Shown here piece after piece: positions 47,190 to 57,721 of a stretch of DNA of 64,000 nt. Each line of letters begins with the position of its first letter. Positions within the stretch are counted from its first letter, which is position 1. The stretch covers positions 106,447,501 through 106,511,500 of the forward strand of contig OY856413.1 of NCBI GenBank assembly GCA_963693085.1, written 5' to 3'. The notes beneath the pieces were generated by a model that saw only the letters and a list, made by a program, of their open reading frames with translations, was not told where the DNA came from and ran no database searches. This DNA comes from Alisma plantago-aquatica (taxonomy: Eukaryota > Streptophyta > Magnoliopsida > Alismatales > Alismataceae). A program made the translations under genes and the position numbers.

Positions 47190-47845
47190 TGTGTGCGGCA
47201 GGAGTTCTTGTGCTTCTGTCTGTCGCCGAGGGTTTTTTTCTTCTTTAAGGCACGGCGGAAAGCAGAAGGCTTTCCGCATCTAGGCATGCAAGGTTTTTTT
47301 ATGCATGAAGCTAGGGTGAGTACGCCTCCTGTACGCATGGTGTTTTCAGAGCAGTTGAAGGATCTTAAATGATATTCTTTGAACCGATAAATGTTCTAAT
47401 TTGATCTGACATCTGAGAAAGACTTGGGAAAGAGTACAGAAGCCGGCAAAAGAGTATGAAGCTTTGATAGTTTTTAAGCGAGTTTTGAGCTAGCAGAATA
47501 TCTTTGTAAATTAACTGGTGAGAAGCAAGAAAAATATCCCCAACCTCAAGGGATGTGGTAGGCTGGATTCAAGGATTTAACACCTGCATGTTTCTTAAAA
47601 CCTTTGGTGATGCCCAAGATATGTCTCGAAGGTTGTTGATATCCTCAGAATTTATTGCGGAGGGCTGTGAAGGAAGGAGGAGTAAAGAGGGTGATACCTG
47701 ACTTTTAAAAATGTTGCTTCCACAGATTTAGTAGGCGAAAAGGAATCACCACTTAGTGAAACGGGAAAAGAAGCACTTGACAGGGGATCACAGCAAAGTC
47801 AAATCTAGTTGATGTTGTAGTGATTTTTGCAAGTATACTGGTGCT
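47190..47845 (-). other. LINE 5' UTR and inversion junction
   Basis: Minus-strand leader of the LINE ahead of the ORF1 ATG at 47184. The short ORF 47338-47126 overlaps it and has no domain. At about 47,845 the strand sense of the LINE switches to plus (LPFPLNQNAFL of the reverse transcriptase). The exact junction cannot be set to the base by eye. Confidence 0.5.
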
Positions 47846-48483
47846 TCCCTTCCCTCTCAACCAAAATGCTTTCCTAAAAAATAGAACTATTCAAGATGCC
47901 TATTTGATGGTTAACGAAACTATACATCTATGCCACAAAAATTAAACCCCCCTTCTAGCAATCAAATTTGATCTTGAAAAAGCATTTGATTTTGTCAACT
48001 GGAACTGCTTAACTAAAACTCTCTCGGGTTTTGGTTTTCCTGACAAATGGGTTAATTGGATTCACGCTTGCATTTCTACAAACCATTTTTCTACTATCAT
48101 AAATGGTGTCCCTTTTGGTTATTTCCACAACTCAAATGGACTCAGACAAGGGGACCCACTCTCCCCTTATCTGTTTATCATCATCACAACCATCCTTTCC
48201 CGCATGATTCAACTGGGAAAACAAAATGGTCTTATCAGCTCTCCTGAGGAATGCAAAGAGAACATCATTCAATTTGCTGATGACACTATTATCTTCTCCT
48301 CCCCCGAAGACTCATCTCTTCTGAATATTTTTAGAATCCTTGGTATTTTTTCTTATACCTCTGGCCTCAAAATAAACATGCATAAATCTTCCATTTTTGG
48401 GGTTCACATAAATCAACCATCTTTGGAGCGATATAGAGATCTCTTAAGATGCAAGATTGAAGACTTTCCAATCAAATACCTTG

Positions 48484-50709
48484 TGTTGGTATGTATGCCC
48501 ATAGAGAAAGTCATGTGATGATTGTAATGAGATACTTTGTCAACGATTTGAATAATAATAATAAAGGCAATTTCCAATCTATATGTTTAAACTGTTTCTG
48601 AGATGATGGTGTAACATGATAGATGTCTAAAGAATGTTTTGACTCAATGACGTATGCTTTTAGGTTAAGGACCTAAACGATGAGATTATATGGATGTTAA
48701 GAGTATACATTCTTGTTTAGTCCCTAGTCGGTTGTTATTGTGGAAATAACCATAGACATCAATAACACTGAAGAATAGATTGTGTGTTGGTTGATGATAG
48801 AATCTCATTAGTCATGATATGGTGATATCAAACCAAGCACATAGGTACTTGTTAGAGAACAAGGTACCAGACAGACCCACTGTGAGAGTGACACATGGAA
48901 CCATGACTTGGTAGTCACAGTCAACTCTCACAGTGATGGTGGTGAGTGTGATTCTTAGACCTGAAATCACTGCACTCAACACATGTCGTTGGGTACAGTT
49001 TGACATCATCAAACGCAGTCCTGAAACATGGGTTGTTATAAAGGTGATGATTGGGTGGCTTTGACACATGGGACTTTTGAGGGGTGAGTGATAGATATGG
49101 GATTTGTCCCTCCTGAGGGAGTTTGATATCCTTGGTCACTTGATGAGTAGGATTGAGAAAAGGCATGCGCATGCACGTGTGAATCAATATGTGATATTGA
49201 TGTCATACACATCTCACTCGGTCTACTCTAAGATCAAGGAAATGAATGAACATTGACAGGATGACTGTTCCATGCCTCGAGTTCATTCTGGATATCAGTG
49301 ACAAAGGAATTATACATTCACTGTAACACCATTCACGGATTGTAGGGATGAAAGTTGTTCTCCAACTTTCTATTTCACTTGGGTAGCAATGATGTGTGAC
49401 TAGGCACCGCTCTTTGCTTGTGAAGTCGTAAGTGTTATGGACTTTCACTGCCAACGTGAAATGGACCTGCAGGGTCACACACATAGGATTTAACCTGGAA
49501 GAGGAGTTTTGTCCACAAGCAATGTTTAGATTGATTACTAAAGGAGTTTAGTAGTTCAATTAAACACTCAATTAATCGATAGATCAATATCATAATGTTC
49601 AAGGTGTTGGACGCATTGATTGGAGTATCGAATTGATTGAAATCGCATTTGACTGATTCTGCACAACCTGCACTCCCAACCGATCGGCTCATGTGATGAA
49701 CCGGTCGGCTGAGGTTGTTGAACCAATCGGCTCAATTGTTGAACCGATCGGCTCGTGCACAGAGTGAAAAGAGCGGTTCAAGTGTTGAACCGATCGGTTC
49801 AACTGGTGCAATCGAGCAACTTGGGAAAGTAGGATTGGTGAGAATTTTCCTTTCGTTTCAATTATCCAATTTGATTGGAAATAGGATTGGTATTCGATAC
49901 CAATTGGAAACAAAAGAAGGAAAGTCAATCGGGAACCAACCTGGTACCCCAACCGACCGGTTCAGGAGTGAACCGATCAGTTCAAGGGTCCCAAACGATC
50001 CGCTCAATAGTGAACCGATCGGTTCAGGTCCCCAACCGACCGGTTCAGGTTGCGAGTTGGTTTCTTTTGTGGAAAATCTCGAACCCTTCTAATCCTGCTT
50101 TTAGTCCCATATTGCCGGGGACAGAGAACCCTGTCCCATGACCCGCCTATATATAGGGGTATTGGGGGCTTCTCAGAGTACAACTCAGTGCAAGTTGGTT
50201 ACTCTGTAAAGTTGTCATTCTCTCTGGTTTTGGTAACCGAGAGAGAGCCCGAGCAAGTGCTTCCCGCAAAGGAAGGTGCACCAAGGGAAGGACAACTACA
50301 GTTGCAATTGGCAGAAGGAGAGTGTGTTGGCGACTAGTACGTCAACAAGAGGGTGCGAGTCCTTCCACTTCCTTGTGGGACAAGGAGTCTGGAGTTCCAG
50401 GTGGTCCGTGTGGACTACTTCAGAGGCGGGAGGTCACTGCCGCTCAAGAGGACAACTGTCATCCGACAGTCCGGTAGGAGGAGGAGTCGTCAGTCCCGGT
50501 GCGATCAGGAGCTGCACAGACACCGTCTAAGACTAGAGGTGAAGACCACGCAAGGCGTGAGGTTCTGTCGCCGAGCAAGCCTCGGGACAAGGTATGATTC
50601 ACAAACCATCTTTCCTATTATATAGACGTTGACGCGATTCCTTTTGTTCTGGGTTTGGGGAGAATTTTTTTTGTTTCCGTTGCTTCTCTGCCTCCTCTAA
50701 AACCTAACA
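48484..50709 (+). repeat. Copia-B 5' LTR, 2226 bp
   Basis: TGTTGGTATGTATGCCCATA ... CCTCTAAAACCTAACA. Palindrome array 49676-50056 (GAACCGATCGGTTC and variants); TATA-like CTATATATAG at 50147-50156. Confidence 0.95.
50147..50156 (+). promoter_or_regulatory. Copia-B 5' LTR TATA box
   Basis: CTATATATAG followed by GGGTATTGGGGGCTTCTCA, the probable start region; located about 90 bp after the palindrome array. Confidence 0.65.
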
Positions 50710-50710
50710 G

Positions 50711-50723
50711 TGGTATCAGAGCC
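50711..50723 (+). other. Copia-B primer-binding site
   Basis: TGGTATCAGAGCC, complementary to the initiator Met tRNA 3' end, one base after the LTR. Confidence 0.92.
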
Positions 50724-51149
50724 ACGTCAACCGCTCTATATTTTAGGATTATCGATATGATCGATTTTGGTTTGTCGCCTTTATTTATTGCATGCAATGC
50801 GAATAATAGCAGCTTTATACATGTCCAATCCACAAATCCCTAATGTACATATATGATATGTAATATTAATGCACTCGATACGCGTCACCCTTAAACGAGT
50901 TTTATGGTGGATGTGTAGCATGGTTATGGCCTATAAACCCCTATATCTGTATGTGGTTGTTTGTGTGGTTGCTTGCATCTCGGTCTGCGCACCGATTCCC
51001 TTTCTCCTATTCATGATGTAACTCAAAATAATTCGAGAATTCTTTTCCTCCCTTTTCTCCCCCCGAATGTAACTCGGGGTTTTCTCAATTCAATTGTAAA
51101 TAGAATAGATTTTATTTCCTGTTATGTCAAAGAACGACAGACGACCTGA

Positions 51150-51335
51150 AGACGATCGGTTCAAGGAGTGAACCGATCAGTTGGTGATCCTGACAGCCGG
51201 TTCGAGGAGCCAGTCGAGAGGGTGGTGACCTGAGGAGATGCACGACGACTGATGAACCGATCGGCTGGAGGTGCCAGTCGATCGGCTGGTGGCACCCAAA
51301 CAACCTACCTAATGGTGAGCCGATCGGTCATGGAG
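51150..51335. repeat. Palindrome cluster in the Copia-B leader
   Basis: GACGATCGGTTC, GAACCGATCAG, GAACCGATCGGCTG and similar half- or full sites in the untranslated leader. The remaining leader, 50724-52091, has no gene. Confidence 0.75.
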
Positions 51336-52091
51336 ATGAGCTGATCAAACCCAGAAAGGAAGGCACAAATTTCATCTTGTAAAGGTTGCATGTGATGTAG
51401 ACCTAGATGACCATGATTCCTCTTGGCTCGAGGAATCACAATAGGATGGCCATAATCATTGCTTTTTATCATTTCACATGTTTTCTGTGGGATATAGCAT
51501 GTATATGATACATACTATATATTGTGGTGATTGGATATGTATATGTATATAAAAACCAAATCCCTCATTAAATATTAAGTTTTAGATGCCTTCCAAATGC
51601 GACACACGTGAAAAGCTTGATCGACCAAGTGTGGGCACGCCCTAGCTTGGTGCACCGTCTATCTCGTGGAAGCGTGAAGGATGAATGTGTGGGTCTGCCC
51701 TAGCAGGGTGCATATTCATCGTGTTGGCTTTGGGTCGGACTTAACAAGGTGATCTAGATGGGATCTAGTACCTTGAGGCATGGAGATGATCATTGCAAAG
51801 AGTTGCATATGAAATCTTTCAAGAGTTGCATGTGATGCAATTGGCAAGAGTTTCCTACCTGAGAGATCTGAGTTGTGGGTGACAGCCCTAGCTGGTCCAT
51901 GGCTCAGAGGATTTCAAGATCTTGACCCACTATAAGATTGTACGTTGAAATATTCCGAATTGATGGTGAGGGCTATCAATTTGAGTCAAAATAGGGGGAG
52001 CGGTAATTAATTAAAGGCCTAATTAACTATCATCAAATTTATTCAAATAAAAAAAAAGAGTTTTGACAAATGCAAATTTTCTCTTATAGAA

Positions 52092-52216
52092 TGGCAAAGG
52101 AATCATCTTTTAAAATGGGAAAATTAATTGAGAATAAATTCCATAACTGGTTGAGGACTGTGAGAAGTGTTATGCACAATCCAGATATACCAGGGGCCTT
52201 AGAATCCATTCTATGA
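52092..52216 (+). pseudogene. Copia-B gag remnant
   Basis: ATG at 52092 opens a 41-codon frame (MAKESSFKMGKLIENKFHNW...) matching the N-terminal gag style of copia elements (FHNWLRTVRSVM), ending in TGA. The following pol frame is shifted and begins just upstream of protease. The gag core and zinc knuckle that Copia-A retains are missing, so an internal deletion of several hundred bases removed them. Confidence 0.65.
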
Positions 52217-52228
52217 ACGCTTAATGCG

Positions 52229-55200
52229 TTGGTGAAGAAGAAAGAAGGTAAGGGAGAGAAGTGTTCTCTCGCCAAACCAATTTCTTCTACATGGAGAGGA
52301 TGGAAGGAACAATGGAAGAAGAAGTCAGAGATAGAGATCTCTACTTCTGGTGTATACGTGATAGAGATTAACTTTACTACTTCTTCATCATGGGTACTTG
52401 ATACCGGATGCGGATCTCACATTTGTTCAAATGTGAAGGATCTTAAGAGAAGTAGGCCTTTAGGGAAAGGCGAGGTTGAACTACGTCTTGCTAATGGGGC
52501 AAGAGTTGCCGCTAGTGACGTAGGAACCTATGAGTTAACTCTACCAAGTGGGATAATAATAGAGTTGAAGAACTGCTATTATGTACCTGCCATAAATAGG
52601 AATATCATTTCCGTCTCTTGTTTGGACAAAGATGGATTTGAATTTCTTATTAAGAATGGAAGGTGTTCCATTTCTAAAGATGGGATCTTTTATGGCAGTG
52701 CCCCTATGTCTTATGGTCTATACTTGATAGACTTGGAGACAAGTGTATACAACGTAAACACAAAAAAGAAAAAACTCAACAACTCAAACAAAACATATCT
52801 CTGGCATTGTCGTCTAGGGCACATAAATGAGAAGCGCATTTCTAGACTCCATAAAGATGGTTATCTAGACTCTTTTGATTATGAATCAATAGAGACATGT
52901 GAATCTTGTTTGTTGGGCAAGATGACCAAGACTCCCTTTTCAGGTAAAGGTGAGAGAGCTAGTGATCTATTAGGACTCATACATACTGATGTATGTGGGC
53001 CTTTTAGAACTAATGCCAGAAATGGGTATCAGTACTTCATTACCTTCACTGATGACTTCAGTAGGTATGGCTATGTGTACCTGATGAAACATAAGTCAGA
53101 AACCCTTGAAAGGTTCAAGGATTTCATGAATGAAGTACAAAACCAGCTTGGTAAAAGTATTAAGGCACTTCGTTCCGATCGAGGTGGAGAATACTTGAGC
53201 CAGGAGTTTGAGGACCTTCTGCGAGCCCGTGGTATTGTATCACAATGGACTCCGCCTGGAACACCACAACATAATGGTGTGTCTGAAAGAAGGAATTGCA
53301 CATTGTTGGATATGGTGTGATCAATGATGAGTTTTACCGATCTTCCGATTTCCTTCTGGGGTCATGCTCTTGAAACCACCGCGTTTACACTTAGCCGTGT
53401 ACCATCTAAATCGGTTCAAAAGACACCATATGAGATATGGTATGGGAAGCGTCCCATTTTGTCTTTTATGAAGATTTGGGGTTGTGAGGCTTACGTTAGG
53501 AAAATGTTTCCTGATAAGCTTGGACCCAAATCCGATAAAAGTTATTTTGTTGGATACCCCAAGGAAATGAGGGGATATTACTTATACCACCCTACTGACA
53601 ACAAAGTGTTTGTTTCTAAGGATGCTGTATTCCTAGAGAGGGAATTTATTTCCAAAGGAAACAGTGGGAGGAAAGTAGAGCTTGAAGAGGTTCAAGCCCA
53701 ACAAGAAAACATTGGACCGGTAGATGTACGAGAGGAAAATGGAGATTCACAAGGTGTTGTGGAATCTCATTCTCCTCAAGTAACACAAGGACCTCATAGA
53801 TCTAGTAGGACCCGCATTGAACCTGAGAGGTTTGGATACCTTGTGACTCAGGAAGGTGGTGAGTTGATCATAGATGATGATCCAACTACCTACATAGAGG
53901 CTATGGAGGGACCAAATTCTGAGAAATGGCTTGAAGCCATGAGATCTGATATGGAATCCATGTACTCCAAAAAAGTATGGACTTTGGTGGAACCACCTGA
54001 AGGGGTAAAACCCATAGGGTGCAAGTGGGTATTTAAGAAAAATACTGACATGGATGGCATTGTGCAAACTTATAAAGGCAGATTGGTTGCGAAAGGATTT
54101 TGACAAGTTCAAGGTGTTGACTACGACGAAACCTTTTCTCCAGTTTCCATGATTAAGTCCATCAGGATCATGCTTGCTATTGCAGCTTATTATGACTATG
54201 AGATTTGGCAGATGGATGTTAAAACCGCATTCCTTAATGGGAATATACATGAGGATGTGTACATGACACAGCCTGAAGGTTTTATAGATCCAAAGAATGC
54301 CAATAAAGTCTGTAAGCTGCAAAGGTCAATCTATGGATTGAAGCAAGCATCTCGGAGTTGGAATCTTCGATTTGATGAAGAAGTCAAAGTGTTTGGCTTT
54401 ATTCAAAATGAAGATGAACCTTGTGTGTACAAGAAGGTTAGTGGGAGCTCGAACACATTCCTCATATTGTATGTGGATGACATACTTTTGATGGGGAATG
54501 ATGTCTTAGCCTTAAAGAAGGTAAAGACTTGGCTTGGGAAAACTTTCTCAATGAAGGACTTAGGAGAAGCATCCTATATTCTAGGAATTAACATCTATAG
54601 AGATAGATCTAGAAGGCTTCTCGGACTAAGTCAAAGCACGCACATTGACAAGGTGCTGAAGCGGTTCAGCATGGAGAACTCAAAGAGAGGCAACGTCCCC
54701 ATGCTACATGGAGTCACCATCTCTAGAGCTCAATGTCCCCAATCTTGTGAAAAGAGGGAGCGTATGAATGGGATCCCATATGCATCAGCCATCGGGTCCA
54801 TCATGTACGCTATGTTGTACACACACCCAGATGTCTCGTATGCTCTCAGCATGATGAGCAGGTACCAGTCAGATCCCGGGGATGCTCACTGGACAGCCGT
54901 GAAGAACATCCTCAAGTACTTGTGAAGGACTAAGGATCAGTTTCTTGTATACGGCGGCGAGGAAGAGCTGGTTGTAAAGGGTTACACCGATGCAAGCTTC
55001 CAAACCGATAAAGATGATTACAGTTCGCAGTCAGGATTTGTGTTTTGCCTTAATAATGGAGCTGTGAGCTGGAAGAGTTCCAAGCAAGAAATAGTTGCCG
55101 ATTCTACTACAGAGGCCGAGTATATTGCTGCTTCGCATGCAGCAAAGGAGGTTGTGTGGATCAGGAAGTTCATTTCTGAACTTGGTATAGTTCCCAGTAG

Positions 55201-55459
55201 CTGTGATGCAATTGAGCTTTATTGTGACAATAATGGAGCTATTGCACAAGATAAGGAGCCCAGATCACATCAGCGGTCCAAGCACATACTGCGGCGCTTC
55301 CATCTCATACGAGAGATCATACAGCGAGGAGATGTGAAGATTTGCAAAGTACCAACTGAAGACAACATAGCTGATCCACTGACTAAGGCCCTTTCTCAGC
55401 AGAAGCATGATGGTCATGCTAGGTCACAAGGACTGCGATTCCTTGGTGACTGGCTCTAA
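52229..55459 (+). pseudogene. Copia-B pol: protease, integrase, reverse transcriptase, RNase H; three TGA codons
   Basis: A single frame of 1077 codons. Protease active site WVLDTGCGSHIC (about residue 53); GAG-pre-integrase WHCRLGHINEKRI (about 190); integrase core with catalytic Asp in HTDVCGPF and SDRGGEY and Glu in NGVSERRN (250-355); RVT_2 with YKGRLVAKGF, MDVKTAFLNGN and catalytic YVDD (590-765); RNase H-type TDASFQ, STTEAEYIAASHA and ELYCDNNGAIA, and a C-terminal tail ending LRFLGDWL. Stops: TGA at 53318-53320, 54101-54103 and 54923-54925, each where copia proteins usually have Arg. Pol matures the particle, copies RNA to DNA and integrates it. The start is arbitrary because the gag junction is deleted. 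Confidence 0.93.
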
Positions 55460-55474
55460 GTGCAAGTGGGAGTC

Positions 55475-57721
55475 TGTTGGTATGTATGCCCATAGAGCAA
55501 GTCATGTGATGATTGTAATGGGATACTTTGTCAACGATTTGAATAATAATAATAAAGGCAATTTCCAATCTATATGTTTAAACTGTTTCTGAGATGATGG
55601 TGTAACATGATAGATGTCTAAAGAATGTTTTGACTCAATGACGTATGCTTTTAGGTTAAGGACCTAAACGATGAGATCATACATATGTTAAGAGTATACA
55701 TTCTTGTTTAGTCCCTAGTCGGTTGTTATTGTGGAAATAACCATAGACATCAATAACACTGAAGACTAGATTGTGTGTTGGTTGATGACAAAATATCATT
55801 AGTCATGATATGGTGATATCAAACCAAGCACATAGGTACTTGTTAGAGAACAAGGTACCATATAGACCCACCGTGAGAGTGACACATGGAACCATGACTT
55901 GGTAGTCACAGTCATCTCTCACAGTGATGGTGGTGAGTGTGATTCTTAGACCTGAAATCACTGCACTCAACACATGTCGTTGGGTACACTTTGACATCAT
56001 CAAACGCAGTCCTGAAACATGGGTTGTTATAAAGGTGATGATTGGGTGGCTTTGACACATGGGGCTTTTGAGGGGTGAGTGATAGATATGGGATTTGTCC
56101 CTCCTGAGGGAGTTTGATATCCTTGGCCACTTGATGAGTAGGATTGAGAAAAGGCATGCGCATGTACGTGTGAATCAGTATGTGATATTGATGTCATACA
56201 CATCTCACTCGGTCTACTTTGAGATCAAGGAAATGAATGAACATTGACAGGATGACTGTTCCATGCCTCGAGTTCATTCTGGATATCAGTGACAAAGGAA
56301 TTATACATTCACTGTAACACCATTCACGGATTGTAGGGATGAAAGTTGTTCTCCAACTTTCTATTTCACTTGGGTAGCAATGATGTGTGACTAGGCACCA
56401 CTCTTTGCTTGTGAAGTCGTAAGTGTTATGGACTTTCACTGCCAACGTGAAATGGACCTGCAGGGTCACACACATAGGATTTAACCTGGAAGAGGAGTTT
56501 TGTCCACAAGCAATGTTTAGATTGATTACTAAAAGAGTTTAGTAGTTCAATTAAACACTCAATTAATCGATAGCTCAATATCATAATGTTCAAGGTGTTG
56601 GACGCATTGATTGGAGTACCAGATTGATTGAAATCACATTTGACTGATTCTGCACAACCTGCACTCCCAACCGATCGGCTCATGTGATGAACCGGTCGGC
56701 TGAGGTTGCTGAACCGATCAGCTCAATTGTTGAACCGACCAGCTCCTGCACAGAGTGAAATGAGCGGTTCAAGAGTTGAACCAATCGGTTCAACTGGTGC
56801 AATCGAGCAACTTGGGAAAGTAGGATTGGTGAGAATTTTCCTTTCGTTTCAATTATCCAATTTGATTGGAAATAGGATTGGTATTCGATACCAATTGGAA
56901 ACAAAAGAAGGAAAGTCAATCGGGAACCAACCTGGTACCCCAACCGACCGGTTCAGGAGTGAACCGATCGGTTCAAGGGTCCCAAACGATCGGCTCAATA
57001 GTGAACCGATCGGTTCAGGTCCCCAACCGACCGGTTCACTTGTGAACCGATCGGTTCAGGTTGCGAGTTGGTTGCTTTTGTGGAAAATCTCGAACCCTTC
57101 TACTCTTGCTTTTAGTCCCATATTGCCGGGGATAGAGAACCCTGTCCCATGACCCGCCTATATATATAGGGGTATTGGGGGCTTCTCAGAGTACAACTCA
57201 GTGCAAGTTGGTTGCTCTTCAAAGTTGTCGTTCTCTCTGGTTTTGGTAACCGAGAGAGAGCCCGAGCAAGTGCTTCCCGCAAAGGGAGGTGCATCAAGGG
57301 AAGAACAACTGTAGTTGCAATTGGCAGCATGAGAGTGTGTTGGTGACTAGTACGTCAATAGGAGGGTGCGACTCCTTCCACTTCCTTGTGGGACAAGGAG
57401 TGTGGAGTCCAGGTGGTCCGTGTGGACTACTTCAGAGGCGGGAGGTCACTGCTGCTCAGGAGGATAACTGTCATCCGACAGTCCGGTAGGAGGAGGAATC
57501 GTCATTCCCGGTGTGACCAGGAGATGCACAGACACCATCCAAGACCGGAGGTGAAGACCGCGCAAGGTGCGAGGTTCTATCACCGAGCAAGCCTCGGGAC
57601 AAGGTATGATTCACAAACCATCTTTTCTATTATATAGACGTTGACGCGATTCCTTTTGTTCTGGGTTTGGGGAGAATTTGTTTTGTTTCCGCTGCTTCTC
57701 TGCCTCCTCTAAAACCTAACA
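55475..57721 (+). repeat. Copia-B 3' LTR, 2247 bp
   Basis: Nearly identical to the 5' LTR. It has one additional 20-bp palindrome unit (CTTGTGAACCGATCGGTTCA, near 57037-57057) and a 2-bp longer TATA run (57158-57169). Palindrome array 56667-57066. Confidence 0.95.

Larger units (their letters stand above)
48484..57721 (+). mobile_element. Copia-B: Ty1/copia-type retrotransposon, pol almost open, gag deleted, inserted in LINE reverse transcriptase
   Basis: LTRs 48484-50709 and 55475-57721; target duplication CCTTG (48479-48483 and 57722-57726). Order: 5' LTR, primer site TGGTATCAGAGCC (50711-50723), leader of 1.37 kb, a short gag remnant at 52092, protease, integrase, reverse transcriptase, RNase H, polypurine-like GTGCAAGTGGGAGTC, 3' LTR. 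The protease-integrase-reverse transcriptase-RNase H order defines Ty1/copia. One frame runs through pol with only three TGA codons. Confidence 0.95.

Noticed and set aside
36876..57721. Copia-A and Copia-B as one giant element with inverted LTRs
   Set aside because: Each has its own pair of LTRs in direct orientation, its own primer site and its own 5-bp target duplication.
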